This document shows, piece after piece, positions 1 to 6,464 of a stretch of 12,300 nucleotides of DNA. The stretch spans positions 1 to 12,300 of the forward strand of contig CALCJE010000325.1 in assembly GCA_937965665.1 (NCBI GenBank), given 5' to 3'. Position 1 is the stretch's first letter. Every line of letters starts with the position of its first letter. The translations under genes were made by a program, and so were the position numbers. The stretch comes from an uncultured Bacteroidales bacterium. Lineage in GTDB: Bacteria > Bacteroidota > Bacteroidia > Bacteroidales > UBA4417. Under the pieces are notes generated by a model. The model saw only the letters and a program-made list of their open reading frames with translations, did no database searches and had not been told where the DNA came from.

Positions 1-565
1 AAGCCACAACCTTAAAACCGTTGCGGGCCAGCATGGCAACAGCCATGGAACCCACAGCCCCTGAGGCCCCGCTCACAAGCACTTTACCCGATTGGGGTGT
101 AATGCCATGTTGGAAAAACTCAAAAATGGCGCTTGCAGCAGTAAAACCGGAGGTACCGATAATCATACTTTCTTTCAGACCAAGTCCGGATGGTAATTTA
201 ACCACCCATGCCGAGGGAACCCTGATGTATTGGGCAAAGCCCCCGCTGGTATTCATTCCAAGATCGTAGCCGGTAACCAACACTTCTTCACCCTGAACAA
301 ATGCAGGGTTAGCCGAATAAACCACGGTTCCGGCTGCATCAATACCGGGAGTGTGTGGAAAACGCCTGGTAATGCCTTTGTGCCCCGATGCCGAAAGTGC
401 ATCTTTATAATTTAATCCTGACCATGCCACTTTAATCAGCAAATCACCCTCGGGAAGTTCGCTTACTTTTCGCTGAATAATTGCGGAAGAAAATTTTCCA
501 TCTTCCTGTTCGCGCACTTGAAGTGCATTAAACGTTATGTTATTGAAATCAGACCAGTTATCCAT
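1..565 (-). CDS. yhdH: YhdH/AcuI-family quinone (acrylyl-CoA) oxidoreductase, 3' end outside window
   Basis: Zinc-independent medium-chain dehydrogenase/reductase. Relatives use NADPH to reduce quinones or acrylyl-CoA to propionyl-CoA in the cytoplasm. The visible 188 residues start at the ATG read from 565 down to 563 and run off the left edge. They show the SGLNYKDAL segment (about residues 49-57), HTPGIDAAGT (71-80), the MIIGTSGFTA segment (134-143), and the start of the Rossmann cofactor fold with GASGAVGS (166-173), all in the order expected for YhdH/AcuI. The usual length is about 325-330 residues, so roughly 140 are missing to the left. No catalytic zinc cysteines are seen, as expected for the family. 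The gene is divergent from the CoA-transferase at 769, and a 20-base inverted repeat lies just upstream of its start. The family call is firm; the physiological substrate (quinone or acrylyl-CoA) cannot be told from sequence alone. Confidence 0.9.
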   Translation of the reverse strand, partial: MDNWSDFNNITFNALQVREQEDGKFSSAIIQRKVSELPEGDLLIKVAWSGLNYKDALSASGHKGITRRFPHTPGIDAAGTVVYSANPAFVQGEEVLVTGYDLGMNTSGGFAQYIRVPSAWVVKLPSGLGLKESMIIGTSGFTAASAIFEFFQHGITPQSGKVLVSGASGAVGSMAVAMLARNGFKVVA

Positions 566-579
566 ATGTCAAGAGATTG

Positions 580-599
580 ATATGCAGTTATTTGCATAT
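580..599. promoter_or_regulatory. Inverted repeat, possible operator
   Basis: ATATGCA and TGCATAT form a perfect 7-bp inverted repeat separated by GTTATT. It lies 15 bases upstream of the start codon of the YhdH-like gene and within the divergent intergenic region it shares with the CoA-transferase. Position and symmetry suit a dimeric repressor site or a short 5'-UTR hairpin. The A/T-rich setting means chance is possible. Confidence 0.3.
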
Positions 600-614
600 A
601 AAAATAAAGAAAAG

Positions 615-650
615 TTGCAAACTGCGCGTGTTAATAATTTGTACTTTTGC
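615..650 (+). promoter_or_regulatory. Bacteroidota-type promoter for the CoA-transferase gene
   Basis: TACTTTTG at 642-649 matches the Bacteroidota -7 consensus TAnnTTTG exactly, and a TTG at 615-617 lies 24 bases upstream, close to the usual -33 spacing. Transcription would begin near 656, leaving a leader of about 110 bases before the ATG at 769. The leader is A-rich near the start codon and has no Shine-Dalgarno sequence, as is common in this phylum. Confidence 0.5.
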
Positions 651-768
651 ACCCGTTTTTAAAAGGTGCTGCAAAGATCAGCATTTGTATGAAACCTTTA
701 CAACACGGCAAAAAACAAAAATAAGAAATAACGAAAAATAACTGTATAAAACTAAATTTCAACAAATT

Positions 769-2262
769 ATGGCATTAAGATTTATTTCGGCAGAAGAAGC
801 GGCCAGTTATATCAACCACGACGAAGTAGTTGGTTTCAGCGGATTTACACCAGCCGGTGCAGTAAAAGCTATTCCGGTTGCTATAGGCGAAAAAGCCAAA
901 CAGGAGCATGCCGAAGGCAGACCTTTTAAAATCGGGGTTATAACCGGGGCATCTACCGGTGATTCGCTTGATGGATCACTGGCACGTGCCGAAGCAGTAA
1001 AATTCCGTACTCCTTACCAATCGAACAACGACCTACGCAACCTTATAAATGCAGGTAAAGCTGATTATTTTGATACGCACCTTTCGATGGTTGGTCAGAA
1101 TATCCGCTATGGTTTCCTGGGTAAAATAAACTGGGGTATAATTGAAGCCTGCGATGTAACCGAACAAGGCGAAATTGTACTTACCACAGGTGTTGGAATT
1201 TCACCAACCATATGCAAAACCGCCGATCGCATTCTTATTGAGTTAAACTCATACCATCCGAAAGCATTACGCGGTATTCACGATATTTACCTGCCGGCCG
1301 ATCCTCCCCACAGGCGCGAAATACCCATTTACAGTTGTTCCGATCGCCCGGGTGTTGAAATTATAAAAGTTGATCCAGCTAAAATTGTAGGTGTGGTTCT
1401 AACCAACCAGGCTGATGAAGTGGGTGGTTTTTCAAAGACTGACGAAGTTACCGAAACCATAGGCCGGAATGTAGCCGAATTTCTTTCGGGCGAATTGAAA
1501 AGCGGGCGTATTCCTTCTTCATTCCTGCCTTTGCAATCGGGTGTGGGCAACATCGCCAATGCGGTACTGGCAGCCATAGGTGCTCATAAGGCAATCCCCG
1601 ATTTCGAAATGTATACCGAAGTAATTCAGGATAGTGTAATTACCCTGATGGAACAAGACCGGGTTAAATTTGCCAGCGGATGTTCGCTTACGGTTTCGCC
1701 CGAAATGCTGAAACGGGTTTATGACAATCTCAACTTTTTCCACAACAAAATGGTGCTTAGGCCACAGGAAATTTCGAACAGCCCCGAAATTGCACGCCGT
1801 ATTGGTATAATTTCATTAAATACCGCACTCGAAGTTGATTTGTTCGGAAATGTGAACAGCACCAACGTGATGGGTCGTAAAATGATGAATGGTATAGGCG
1901 GCTCAGGTGATTTTACGCGCAACGCTTATATTTCTGTTTTTACCTGTCCGTCAGTGGCCAAAGGAGGCAAAATAAGCGCCTTTGTACCTATGGTTTCGCA
2001 TACCGACCATAGCGAGCATTCGGTTCAGGTTGTGATTACCGAACAGGGAATTGCCGACCTGCGTTCAAAATCGCCAAAAGCGAAAATGGAAGCCATCATA
2101 AACAATTGCGTACACCCCGATTATCGTCAGCCCCTGCGCGATTATGCCAGGCTGGCCGGCGATTCCCACACACCATGCACGCTGTCGGCAGCATTTGGCA
2201 TGCACATGGAATACGAAGATTCGGGCGACATGCGAAATGTAAACTGGGGCGATTGCTTCTAA
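769..2262 (+). CDS. Acetyl-CoA hydrolase/transferase family protein (succinate CoA-transferase type)
   Basis: A 497-residue cytoplasmic class I CoA-transferase resembling AarC, Cat1 and YgfH, which move CoA between succinate and acetate or propionate. Visible signatures are SGVGNIANAV (257-266), the YTEVIQD segment carrying the likely CoA-accepting glutamate E284 (equivalent to the catalytic Glu of AarC), and GGSGDFTRNA (377-386). Length is normal for the family and both halves are intact. The start at 769 follows an A/T-rich leader and gives the expected MALRFISAEEA N-terminus. In anaerobic Bacteroidota such enzymes end the succinate-propionate fermentation or make acetate from acetyl-CoA while conserving energy as succinyl-CoA. 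The divergent AcuI-like reductase could supply or consume propionyl-CoA, but that link is inference. Transcription should end at the hairpin at 2314-2359. Whether the preferred acyl group is acetyl or propionyl is unknown. Confidence 0.93.
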   Translation: MALRFISAEEAASYINHDEVVGFSGFTPAGAVKAIPVAIGEKAKQEHAEGRPFKIGVITGASTGDSLDGSLARAEAVKFRTPYQSNNDLRNLINAGKADYFDTHLSMVGQNIRYGFLGKINWGIIEACDVTEQGEIVLTTGVGISPTICKTADRILIELNSYHPKALRGIHDIYLPADPPHRREIPIYSCSDRPGVEIIKVDPAKIVGVVLTNQADEVGGFSKTDEVTETIGRNVAEFLSGELKSGRIPSSFLPLQSGVGNIANAVLAAIGAHKAIPDFEMYTEVIQDSVITLMEQDRVKFASGCSLTVSPEMLKRVYDNLNFFHNKMVLRPQEISNSPEIARRIGIISLNTALEVDLFGNVNSTNVMGRKMMNGIGGSGDFTRNAYISVFTCPSVAKGGKISAFVPMVSHTDHSEHSVQVVITEQGIADLRSKSPKAKMEAIINNCVHPDYRQPLRDYARLAGDSHTPCTLSAAFGMHMEYEDSGDMRNVNWGDCF

Positions 2263-2313
2263 CATTTCAGCTGCAATTAAAAACAGCATTAGTTAAAATA
2301 CACTCAAATACTT

Positions 2314-2359
2314 ACAGGTACTTCTCAGGTATACTAACCGGGGAGTACCTGTTTTTTTT
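2314..2359 (+). terminator. Rho-independent terminator of the CoA-transferase gene
   Basis: ACAGGTACT (2314-2322) pairs perfectly with AGTACCTGT (2344-2352). Four more pairs, including two G-U, extend the stem inward (2323-2326 with 2340-2343), and GGT/ACC (2328-2330 with 2337-2339) can add an inner helix. Eight T residues (2352-2359) follow. On the other strand the G-U pairs become A-C mismatches and no T tract follows, so it acts for the plus-strand gene, although it sits between two convergent genes. Confidence 0.85.
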
Positions 2360-2368
2360 GCCTGGTTT

Positions 2369-2749
2369 TTATTTCAACATGCCCATAAACATACCTCCGA
2401 AATATGGTATCAGCCAGATAAGCCATACAAACATGCTGTACCGGTGAAATCCTTCACGGGTATGTTCAGTTCCTTTGCGAACCACGTAAGTAGCCCAGAT
2501 GGCATGTGCCAGCATCAGCCATAATGCGATCTGCCCGGTAAGTGTATGTATCGCCAGCAGGTTAAATGGTTTTGTGGCCAGGAAGGTCATGGCATAGGTA
2601 CCCGAAACATCGAAGGTGAAACCGGTCCAGAAAGCAGCCACATGCCAGGTTTTAAGGTAACGGGCCATGCGCTCAGCCCACACACCGAGCGAATAAAATA
2701 TAAGTGCCAGGGTAATCAGTACGGTTGATGTAAGTAATAAGGGTGACAT
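2369..2749 (-). CDS. HsmA/TIGR03987-family small membrane protein
   Basis: A 126-residue integral membrane protein with four predicted hydrophobic helices (about residues 3-22, 36-56, 66-90 and 105-124). The pattern FYSLGVWAER (18-27), LKTWHVAAFWTGFTFDVSGT (32-51), IHTLTGQIALWLMLAHAIWA (67-86) and FHRYSMFVWL (101-110) fits what I recall of TIGR03987, a family that includes HsmA, the heme-binding membrane protein of Clostridioides difficile. Histidines H36, H68, H82, H96 and H102 near helix ends could serve as heme or metal ligands; this is inference. The start ATG is read from 2749 down to 2747. The gene ends 17 bases from the convergent CoA-transferase terminator and has no co-oriented neighbour, so context gives no function. 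Length is normal. The family call rests on recognised sequence pattern only. Confidence 0.7.
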   Translation of the reverse strand: MSPLLLTSTVLITLALIFYSLGVWAERMARYLKTWHVAAFWTGFTFDVSGTYAMTFLATKPFNLLAIHTLTGQIALWLMLAHAIWATYVVRKGTEHTREGFHRYSMFVWLIWLIPYFGGMFMGMLK

Positions 2750-3003
2750 TTACCACGGTTTTAATTTATAAAGCTATAATTAATTAACCGATAATTGCTT
2801 ATCCTTTAAAATAATTCTGATTTTCGATCTTTCAAATTGTAACCTGCTTATTGAAATCCGCATTACTCCCTGAACAAAAAGAATTGCTTTTAAAACCTCG
2901 GGAATATTTCTGATTAATCGATAAATTGCACGATAATTGATGCTTTCCGGGTGGTAACCGATGTAGTGATTCCCATAAAATTATGCAAAACTATCCTATT
3001 AAC

Positions 3004-3687
3004 ATGAAACAAATTGCTGTAGTTTTCTTTGTCCTGGGCATTGCATGCGCAGGATCCGCACAGAACAAAGCACCACTTTTCCCGGACTCGAAATTATTGA
3101 TTGATGCTGATTTATACAAAATAAACAAAGAACTGATGGTGTTAAACAATGGCACATCAATTAAAACAAGCGACTGGAACGGATATCTTAAGAATCTGGT
3201 TTCGGACTTCCCAGCATCAACCGCTGACTCCATCCTCGACGGGTTAACCCTTTATTATAACGAGTGGGATAAAGTTGAAAGAATGATACGTTTCGATGCC
3301 GACCGCAACCCTTCAGCTAATTATACCGGTCATTCGTACATTTGTTTTTCGGGATTTATTAAGGATAAGAAAGTTATTCCGTTTGTGAAATTTAACTACT
3401 CCGGTCCCGATTGGATTTATGCCAACCGGATTAAGCTGGTTTGCGATGACGAAACATTTGAGTACGACAGTCTTAGATTTTATACCATCGCCACAACGCA
3501 ATATGTTTCGGAATATGTGCTGATGCCGTACAATGCCGAAATGCAGGACCTTATCACGAAAATCATAAATTCAAAAGAAACCATAATCAGGTTCTATGGC
3601 GATCCGATATACTCCGATCTTTTAGTTACCAACCGCATGAAGCTCGATCTGAAAGAATTTATGAAAACCATTAAAGCGCTTCAGTAA
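3004..3687 (+). CDS. Secreted protein of unknown function
   Basis: I do not recognise this family. The chosen ATG at 3004 opens directly into a signal peptide: lysine at position 2, a hydrophobic core (IAVVFFVLGIACA), then GSA before Q20, which fits signal peptidase I cleavage. An upstream in-frame ATG at 2983 would add seven residues before the signal and is less likely. C16 sits in GIAC, which lacks the usual Leu at -3 of a lipobox, so lipidation is doubtful. The mature part of about 208 residues is soluble, rich in charged and aromatic residues, with no repeats or membrane helix. A segment around NYTGHSYICFSGFIKDKK (about residues 106-123) followed by alternating hydrophobic stretches suggests mainly beta structure. 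It stands alone between two minus-strand genes. A periplasmic or surface location is likely; nothing else can be said safely. Confidence 0.75.
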   Translation: MKQIAVVFFVLGIACAGSAQNKAPLFPDSKLLIDADLYKINKELMVLNNGTSIKTSDWNGYLKNLVSDFPASTADSILDGLTLYYNEWDKVERMIRFDADRNPSANYTGHSYICFSGFIKDKKVIPFVKFNYSGPDWIYANRIKLVCDDETFEYDSLRFYTIATTQYVSEYVLMPYNAEMQDLITKIINSKETIIRFYGDPIYSDLLVTNRMKLDLKEFMKTIKALQ

Positions 3688-3925
3688 CCCCAAATAACCA
3701 TTGGTGCTTGCCTGTGCTTAATGATTTTGACATATTCGGGGTAAATGCAAAGCACTTCGGGCAGGCGGCTGATCAGGCAAAAATAAGTGACTGGATTATT
3801 GCCGGGGGCAAAATCACCGATTAGTATACATGGCTTTTATAGCAAAACCATTTTACCAAATCTGGTTTCAGGAAGCAGAAAAGCATGTTCAGTAATTTCT
3901 TGGATCCCCAATGTGTATCTATAAA
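3688..3925. other. Intergenic gap with no supported gene
   Basis: Between the secreted protein and the lipoprotein terminator no convincing gene is visible. Two weak coding-like traces exist: an open stretch without a start codon from 3690 to the stop at 3822-3824, whose translation ends SDWIIAGGKITD, and a 21-codon ATG-initiated frame at 3830-3895 (MAFIAKPFYQIWFQEAEKHV then Q). Neither has a recognisable start context or family. They may be remnants of a decayed gene or chance. Confidence 0.4.
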
Positions 3926-3963
3926 AATACGAGGCGGTTCCGCAATTGGAACCGCCTCGTATT
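3923..3963 (-). terminator. Strong rho-independent terminator of the DUF4114 lipoprotein gene
   Basis: A perfect 16-bp inverted repeat (3926-3941 with 3948-3963, core GAGGCGGTTCC / GGAACCGCCTC) with loop GCAATT. Read on the minus strand it follows the lipoprotein stop codon by 39 bases, and the arm leads into TTTTT (complement of 3923-3927). The plus side lacks a T run, so minus-strand termination is the better reading. Confidence 0.85.
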
Positions 3964-4002
3964 ATGATGTCTTTATCGTAGGCCTAATCTAAATGTTTCT
4001 AT

Positions 4003-4701
4003 TTACCTGATAAACATATTAGAAAGATCGATAGAGGTAGACTCTAATCCTTCGTTGTTATCGGAAACGGCAAATAGCAAATCGTTAAAATCACGTCCCG
4101 GCGACAAGTTATCTTCAAAACCAACCACGATATAATTTGAGTATGCATTTTTGAACAGCACATGAAGCTGGTCGCCATTTGGATTCAGATTATAGTTGGT
4201 GTAATAGATAGGGCGATCTAAATTAATTTTTCCATTATCCCACCCATCGGCAACAATGAAAAATCCGATTACTGTACCAGCCGGAAATGTTTCTGTGCCT
4301 AACTGCACTGTAAAACCACTTTCTAATAATCCCCCCTCACCAACTTTCGAGATATTCGGAAAAAGAATTTTAGCATCTACATCGCTGGTACTTGCAGGTG
4401 GCTTGGCATATGGGTATGCATACCACCCAAGGGTGTTTTTCTTGGATGTTTCTTCATCAATAAAAGTAACAAAAACCCGGGAGGCCTTTGTAAGAATAAT
4501 ATTTTTCTGAATTGTATCGGAGAACAGAACCGGATTTTTAACAATTAAATTCCCGTTTTCGGCTAATACCTGATCTAAGGTGTCCACCAGGTTTTTGATT
4601 GGCTGCAATTTTGAAATGTCAGTAGGAAGTTCGTCTATTTTATCTTTGTTACAGGCAGCTAAAAACAGAAGAAGTGCTGCTACTAAGAGTCCGGGTTTCA
4701 T
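4003..4701 (-). CDS. DUF4114 domain-containing lipoprotein
   Basis: A 232-residue predicted lipoprotein. The N-terminus MKPGLLVAALLLFLAAC gives a lipobox (LAAC) with lipidated Cys at 17, followed by NKDKIDE. The mature part has a segment LGWYAYP (91-97) and a C-terminal DUF4114-like region with GFFIVADGWDNG (146-157) and VGFEDNLSPGRDFNDLLFAV (193-212). The FED...RDFND pattern is the hallmark of that domain and its acidic residues may bind calcium; this last point is inference. Full DUF4114 proteins of Bacteroidota (for instance LruC-type) are often much larger, so this is a compact version. It is likely anchored in the outer membrane and may be surface-exposed. It is transcribed alone: a clear terminator follows, and upstream lies the tRNA-Ala terminator. 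Its binding partner or substrate is unknown. Confidence 0.82.
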   Translation of the reverse strand: MKPGLLVAALLLFLAACNKDKIDELPTDISKLQPIKNLVDTLDQVLAENGNLIVKNPVLFSDTIQKNIILTKASRVFVTFIDEETSKKNTLGWYAYPYAKPPASTSDVDAKILFPNISKVGEGGLLESGFTVQLGTETFPAGTVIGFFIVADGWDNGKINLDRPIYYTNYNLNPNGDQLHVLFKNAYSNYIVVGFEDNLSPGRDFNDLLFAVSDNNEGLESTSIDLSNMFIR

Positions 4702-4989
4702 AAATGAGTGATTCTAGTACTATTAAATATACAATCTAATTGGTGTATAACGTTTAAAACATGTATTTATTGTTTCCAAAAGATTATGCGTTGGTTGTAT
4801 CCATAAATAACCAACTGTTAATCAAACTATTTAACAATTGCAGGCTATATACTTGACTTTTTGATCGTGTTCAATAAATATATTCAAAGCGAGCCCTTAT
4901 TTCCCGGATGCAATCAAACATCACTACGACAGTTTCCGTATTCGTTTTTTGATCCCCACTTAGGCTATTTCAACTGTAAAAGTACAAAA
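4702..4989. other. A/T-rich gap upstream of the lipoprotein gene
   Basis: No gene is supported here. The stretch is A/T-rich and presumably holds the minus-strand promoter of the DUF4114 lipoprotein gene. Near matches to the complement of TAnnTTTG occur but none is exact with a well-placed -33 TTG, so I place no promoter. Confidence 0.5.
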
Positions 4990-5020
4990 AAAGCAGCTAT
5001 GTAAAATACATAACTGCTTT
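4986..5020 (-). terminator. Rho-independent terminator of the tRNA-Ala gene
   Basis: Arms 4990-5003 and 5007-5020 form a 14-bp stem with a three-base loop. At the one non-Watson-Crick position (4997/5013) the plus strand has a C-A mismatch but minus-strand RNA has a G-U pair, so the stem is unbroken only for minus transcription. The arm leads into seven U residues (complement of 4986-4992). It begins 10 bases after the tRNA 3' end. Confidence 0.85.
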
Positions 5021-5029
5021 ATTTTCACG

Positions 5030-5103
5030 TGGAGCGTAGGGGAGTCGAACCCCTGACCTTTAGACTGCCAGTCTAACGCTCTAGCCAACTGAGCTAACGC
5101 CCC
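5030..5103 (-). tRNA. tRNA-Ala (anticodon GGC)
   Basis: The minus strand folds into a full cloverleaf of 74 bases. Acceptor arms are GGGGCGT and ACGCTCC, with the G3-U70 wobble that marks alanine tRNAs, and A at the discriminator position. The D arm contains TAGCTCAGTTGGCTAGAGC, the anticodon stem is TTAGA/TCTAA around the loop CTGGCAG (anticodon GGC, reading GCC), and the T arm is AGGGG TTCGACT CCCCT. CCA is not encoded, so it must be added by a nucleotidyltransferase. It stands alone with its own promoter and terminator. Confidence 0.97.
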
Positions 5104-5115
5104 GAAACAGAGGCG

Positions 5116-5147
5116 CAAAATTAACAAACTTTCCTAATTTTACACAA
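5116..5147 (-). promoter_or_regulatory. Promoter of the tRNA-Ala gene
   Basis: On the minus strand TAATTTTG (5123 to 5116) matches the Bacteroidota -7 box TAnnTTTG, and TTG (5147 to 5145) lies 21 bases upstream as the -33 element. Transcription would begin about 5-7 bases before the tRNA 5' end at 5103, an unusually short 5' leader. Confidence 0.65.
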
Positions 5148-5163
5148 AATATCGATAATTTTT

Positions 5164-5718
5164 ATGAAACGACTGTTTGTAGCCATTAAAATTCATCCCT
5201 CAGCAAGGTACATAAGCCTGTTTAATGCTATATCAGCTTCCCTGAGCCACGAACGAATTAAATGGGTAGAGCCCGAAAATATGCATCTTACTCTCAAATT
5301 TCTGGGCGAAACCGCTGAAAATAGAATCCCGGCCATCAGCCAGGCACTGCAGACAGCGGCATCAAAATCAAAGCCATTCACGCTCGAAATAGCAAATACG
5401 GGCATCTTTGGCAGCCGCTACGATCCAAAGGTAATTTGGTTTGGCATAAACAAAAACGAAGTACTTCAAAACCTGGCTGAGAATATTTTTGTCGGACTTG
5501 AAGCAATTGACTTCAGCAGGGACCGGCAGAATTTTGTACCTCACCTCACCATAGGCCGAATCAGAGAAATTAAAGATAAACTCCTCTTTCAGCAGCTCAT
5601 CAGTAAATACAACACCATTGAAATCCAAGAGGAGCATGTCGAAGAAATAATTCTTTACGAAAGTATTCTAGCGCACAAAGGGCCCACATATGTGAAAATT
5701 TTTTCAACTCAGCTTTAG
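5164..5718 (+). CDS. thpR: RNA 2',3'-cyclic phosphodiesterase ThpR (2H phosphoesterase)
   Basis: A 184-residue cytoplasmic enzyme of the 2H phosphoesterase superfamily (LigT/ThpR), which opens RNA 2',3'-cyclic phosphates to 2'-phosphates and, in vitro, can join tRNA half molecules. The two catalytic HxTx motifs are present: HLTLKFLG beginning at H41 and HLTIGR beginning at H127. The N-terminus MKRLFVAIKI and the WVEPENMHLTL context are typical, and length matches the usual 175-190 residues. The ATG at 5164 follows an A/T-rich leader without Shine-Dalgarno. The gene is divergent from tRNA-Ala with only 60 bases between them, which is suggestive given the RNA substrate, but no functional link is shown. 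No hairpin terminator is visible after it. Confidence 0.92.
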   Translation: MKRLFVAIKIHPSARYISLFNAISASLSHERIKWVEPENMHLTLKFLGETAENRIPAISQALQTAASKSKPFTLEIANTGIFGSRYDPKVIWFGINKNEVLQNLAENIFVGLEAIDFSRDRQNFVPHLTIGRIREIKDKLLFQQLISKYNTIEIQEEHVEEIILYESILAHKGPTYVKIFSTQL

Positions 5719-5781
5719 CGTGAATGGAATGCGGATAACAAAGAAAATTCGGATAAACACTGTTTTTTTAACAATTAATTT

Positions 5782-5805
5782 CTCTGCGCCTCTGTGCCTC
5801 CGCGG
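5782..5805. repeat. Three-unit 8-bp periodic repeat
   Basis: Three imperfect 8-base units follow each other: CTCTGCGC, CTCTGTGC and CTCCGCGG, then GTAAAAAAAC. The element stands out as G/C-rich within A/T-rich flanks, between thpR and the terminator of the DUF6249 gene. Similar strings (such as CTCTGCGCCTCTG...CGCGG) are, from memory, scattered in intergenic regions of many bacterial genomes. An 11-base piece (ACAGAGGCGCA at 5107-5117) matches the complement of this element beside the tRNA gene, perhaps by chance. Confidence 0.6.
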
Positions 5806-5814
5806 TAAAAAAAC

Positions 5815-5850
5815 AAATTAAAAAACCCTCCGGAAATGAATCGCGGAGGG
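5815..5850 (-). terminator. Rho-independent terminator of the DUF6249 gene
   Basis: CCCTCCG (5826-5832) and CGGAGGG (5844-5850) form a G/C-rich 7-bp stem with an 11-base loop. Read on the minus strand, the stem is followed by six U residues (complement of 5820-5825), and it lies 28 bases after the stop codon of the gene at 5879-6226. Confidence 0.85.
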
Positions 5851-5878
5851 CATGTAAATTAACCTCTTACAGGTATAA

Positions 5879-6226
5879 TCAGTCTTTTTTCTCAGGTTCG
5901 GCTTCGGTTTGCTTCCTGTGTTTTTCGAGGAAGAAATCGATTATCAATGCCATTCCTCCAAAAATTGAAGCCATGGAGAAATATGCTGCTTCGGGCGACA
6001 TTACCTGGTATTTTGCCATAAACTCAGCAATCAGTAGTCCAAGTCCTACACCGAAGAGTAATAATCCCCATTTCAGCGAAGAGTAGCAACGGCCGTCTTC
6101 TTTAAGTATTGATGCATCGCGGCCGCTCTGAATAAGTGCCATGCGTTCTTTTTTGCGGTACGACATGTATACTATGCCCAGTATCATTGCAAAAAATGCT
6201 ATCGGAATCCATATCCCTTCGTTCAT
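5879..6226 (-). CDS. DUF6249-like small membrane protein
   Basis: A 115-residue membrane protein of unknown function. An N-terminal helix (about residues 5-22, IPIAFFAMILGIVYMSY) is followed by a charged loop with RKKERMALIQSGRDASILKE (24-43), then two more helices (about 51-68 and 80-99) and a charged, lysine- and glutamate-rich tail. The first helix plus the ERMALIxxGxDAS motif is what I associate with DUF6249 of Bacteroidota, often encoded beside ECF sigma factors. Here it is divergent from such a sigma factor, with 238 bases between starts that include the 8-base palindrome TGACGTCA (6272-6279). It may therefore belong to the same stress regulon, possibly as an envelope component, but this is inference from neighbourhood only. 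The start is the ATG read from 6226; length is normal. Confidence 0.75.
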   Translation of the reverse strand: MNEGIWIPIAFFAMILGIVYMSYRKKERMALIQSGRDASILKEDGRCYSSLKWGLLLFGVGLGLLIAEFMAKYQVMSPEAAYFSMASIFGGMALIIDFFLEKHRKQTEAEPEKKD

Positions 6227-6464
6227 GATAAATGTGTTTTAAATGTTTTATAATCTGTTTCCTGCCTGGTATGACGTCAGTTTTTCGATCAGGTTACAAA
6301 AAAATAAAAATTTGTTATAATTTTACATCTATCTTACTTCACTATGAAATTTCTGAACCAGGAACCCGGAATTTTTGTTTACTGTAATAGCAGCAGGAAA
6401 CCGGAATCACGATAAACTCGATTTTTTCTGTAACCTTAATATAAAGATTGCGTCATACTACCAC

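Noticed and set aside
2106..2447. A 113-codon plus-strand open frame over the end of the CoA-transferase gene and the terminator
   Set aside because: It overlaps the CoA-transferase in another frame and reads through a strong terminator into the antisense HsmA-like gene.
5104..5163. Plus-strand promoter TAATTTTA (5135-5142) for thpR
   Set aside because: It has one mismatch to the -7 box and no TTG at suitable distance, and it overlaps the better tRNA promoter on the other strand.
6272..6279. TGACGTCA palindrome between the DUF6249 and sigma genes as a defined operator
   Set aside because: A single 8-base palindrome is too short to support on its own; noted only as context.
6375..6464. Longer N-terminus for the ECF sigma factor
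   Set aside because: The extra 30 residues do not fit ECF N-termini; MKEQDDIFHV at 6465 gives the normal length.
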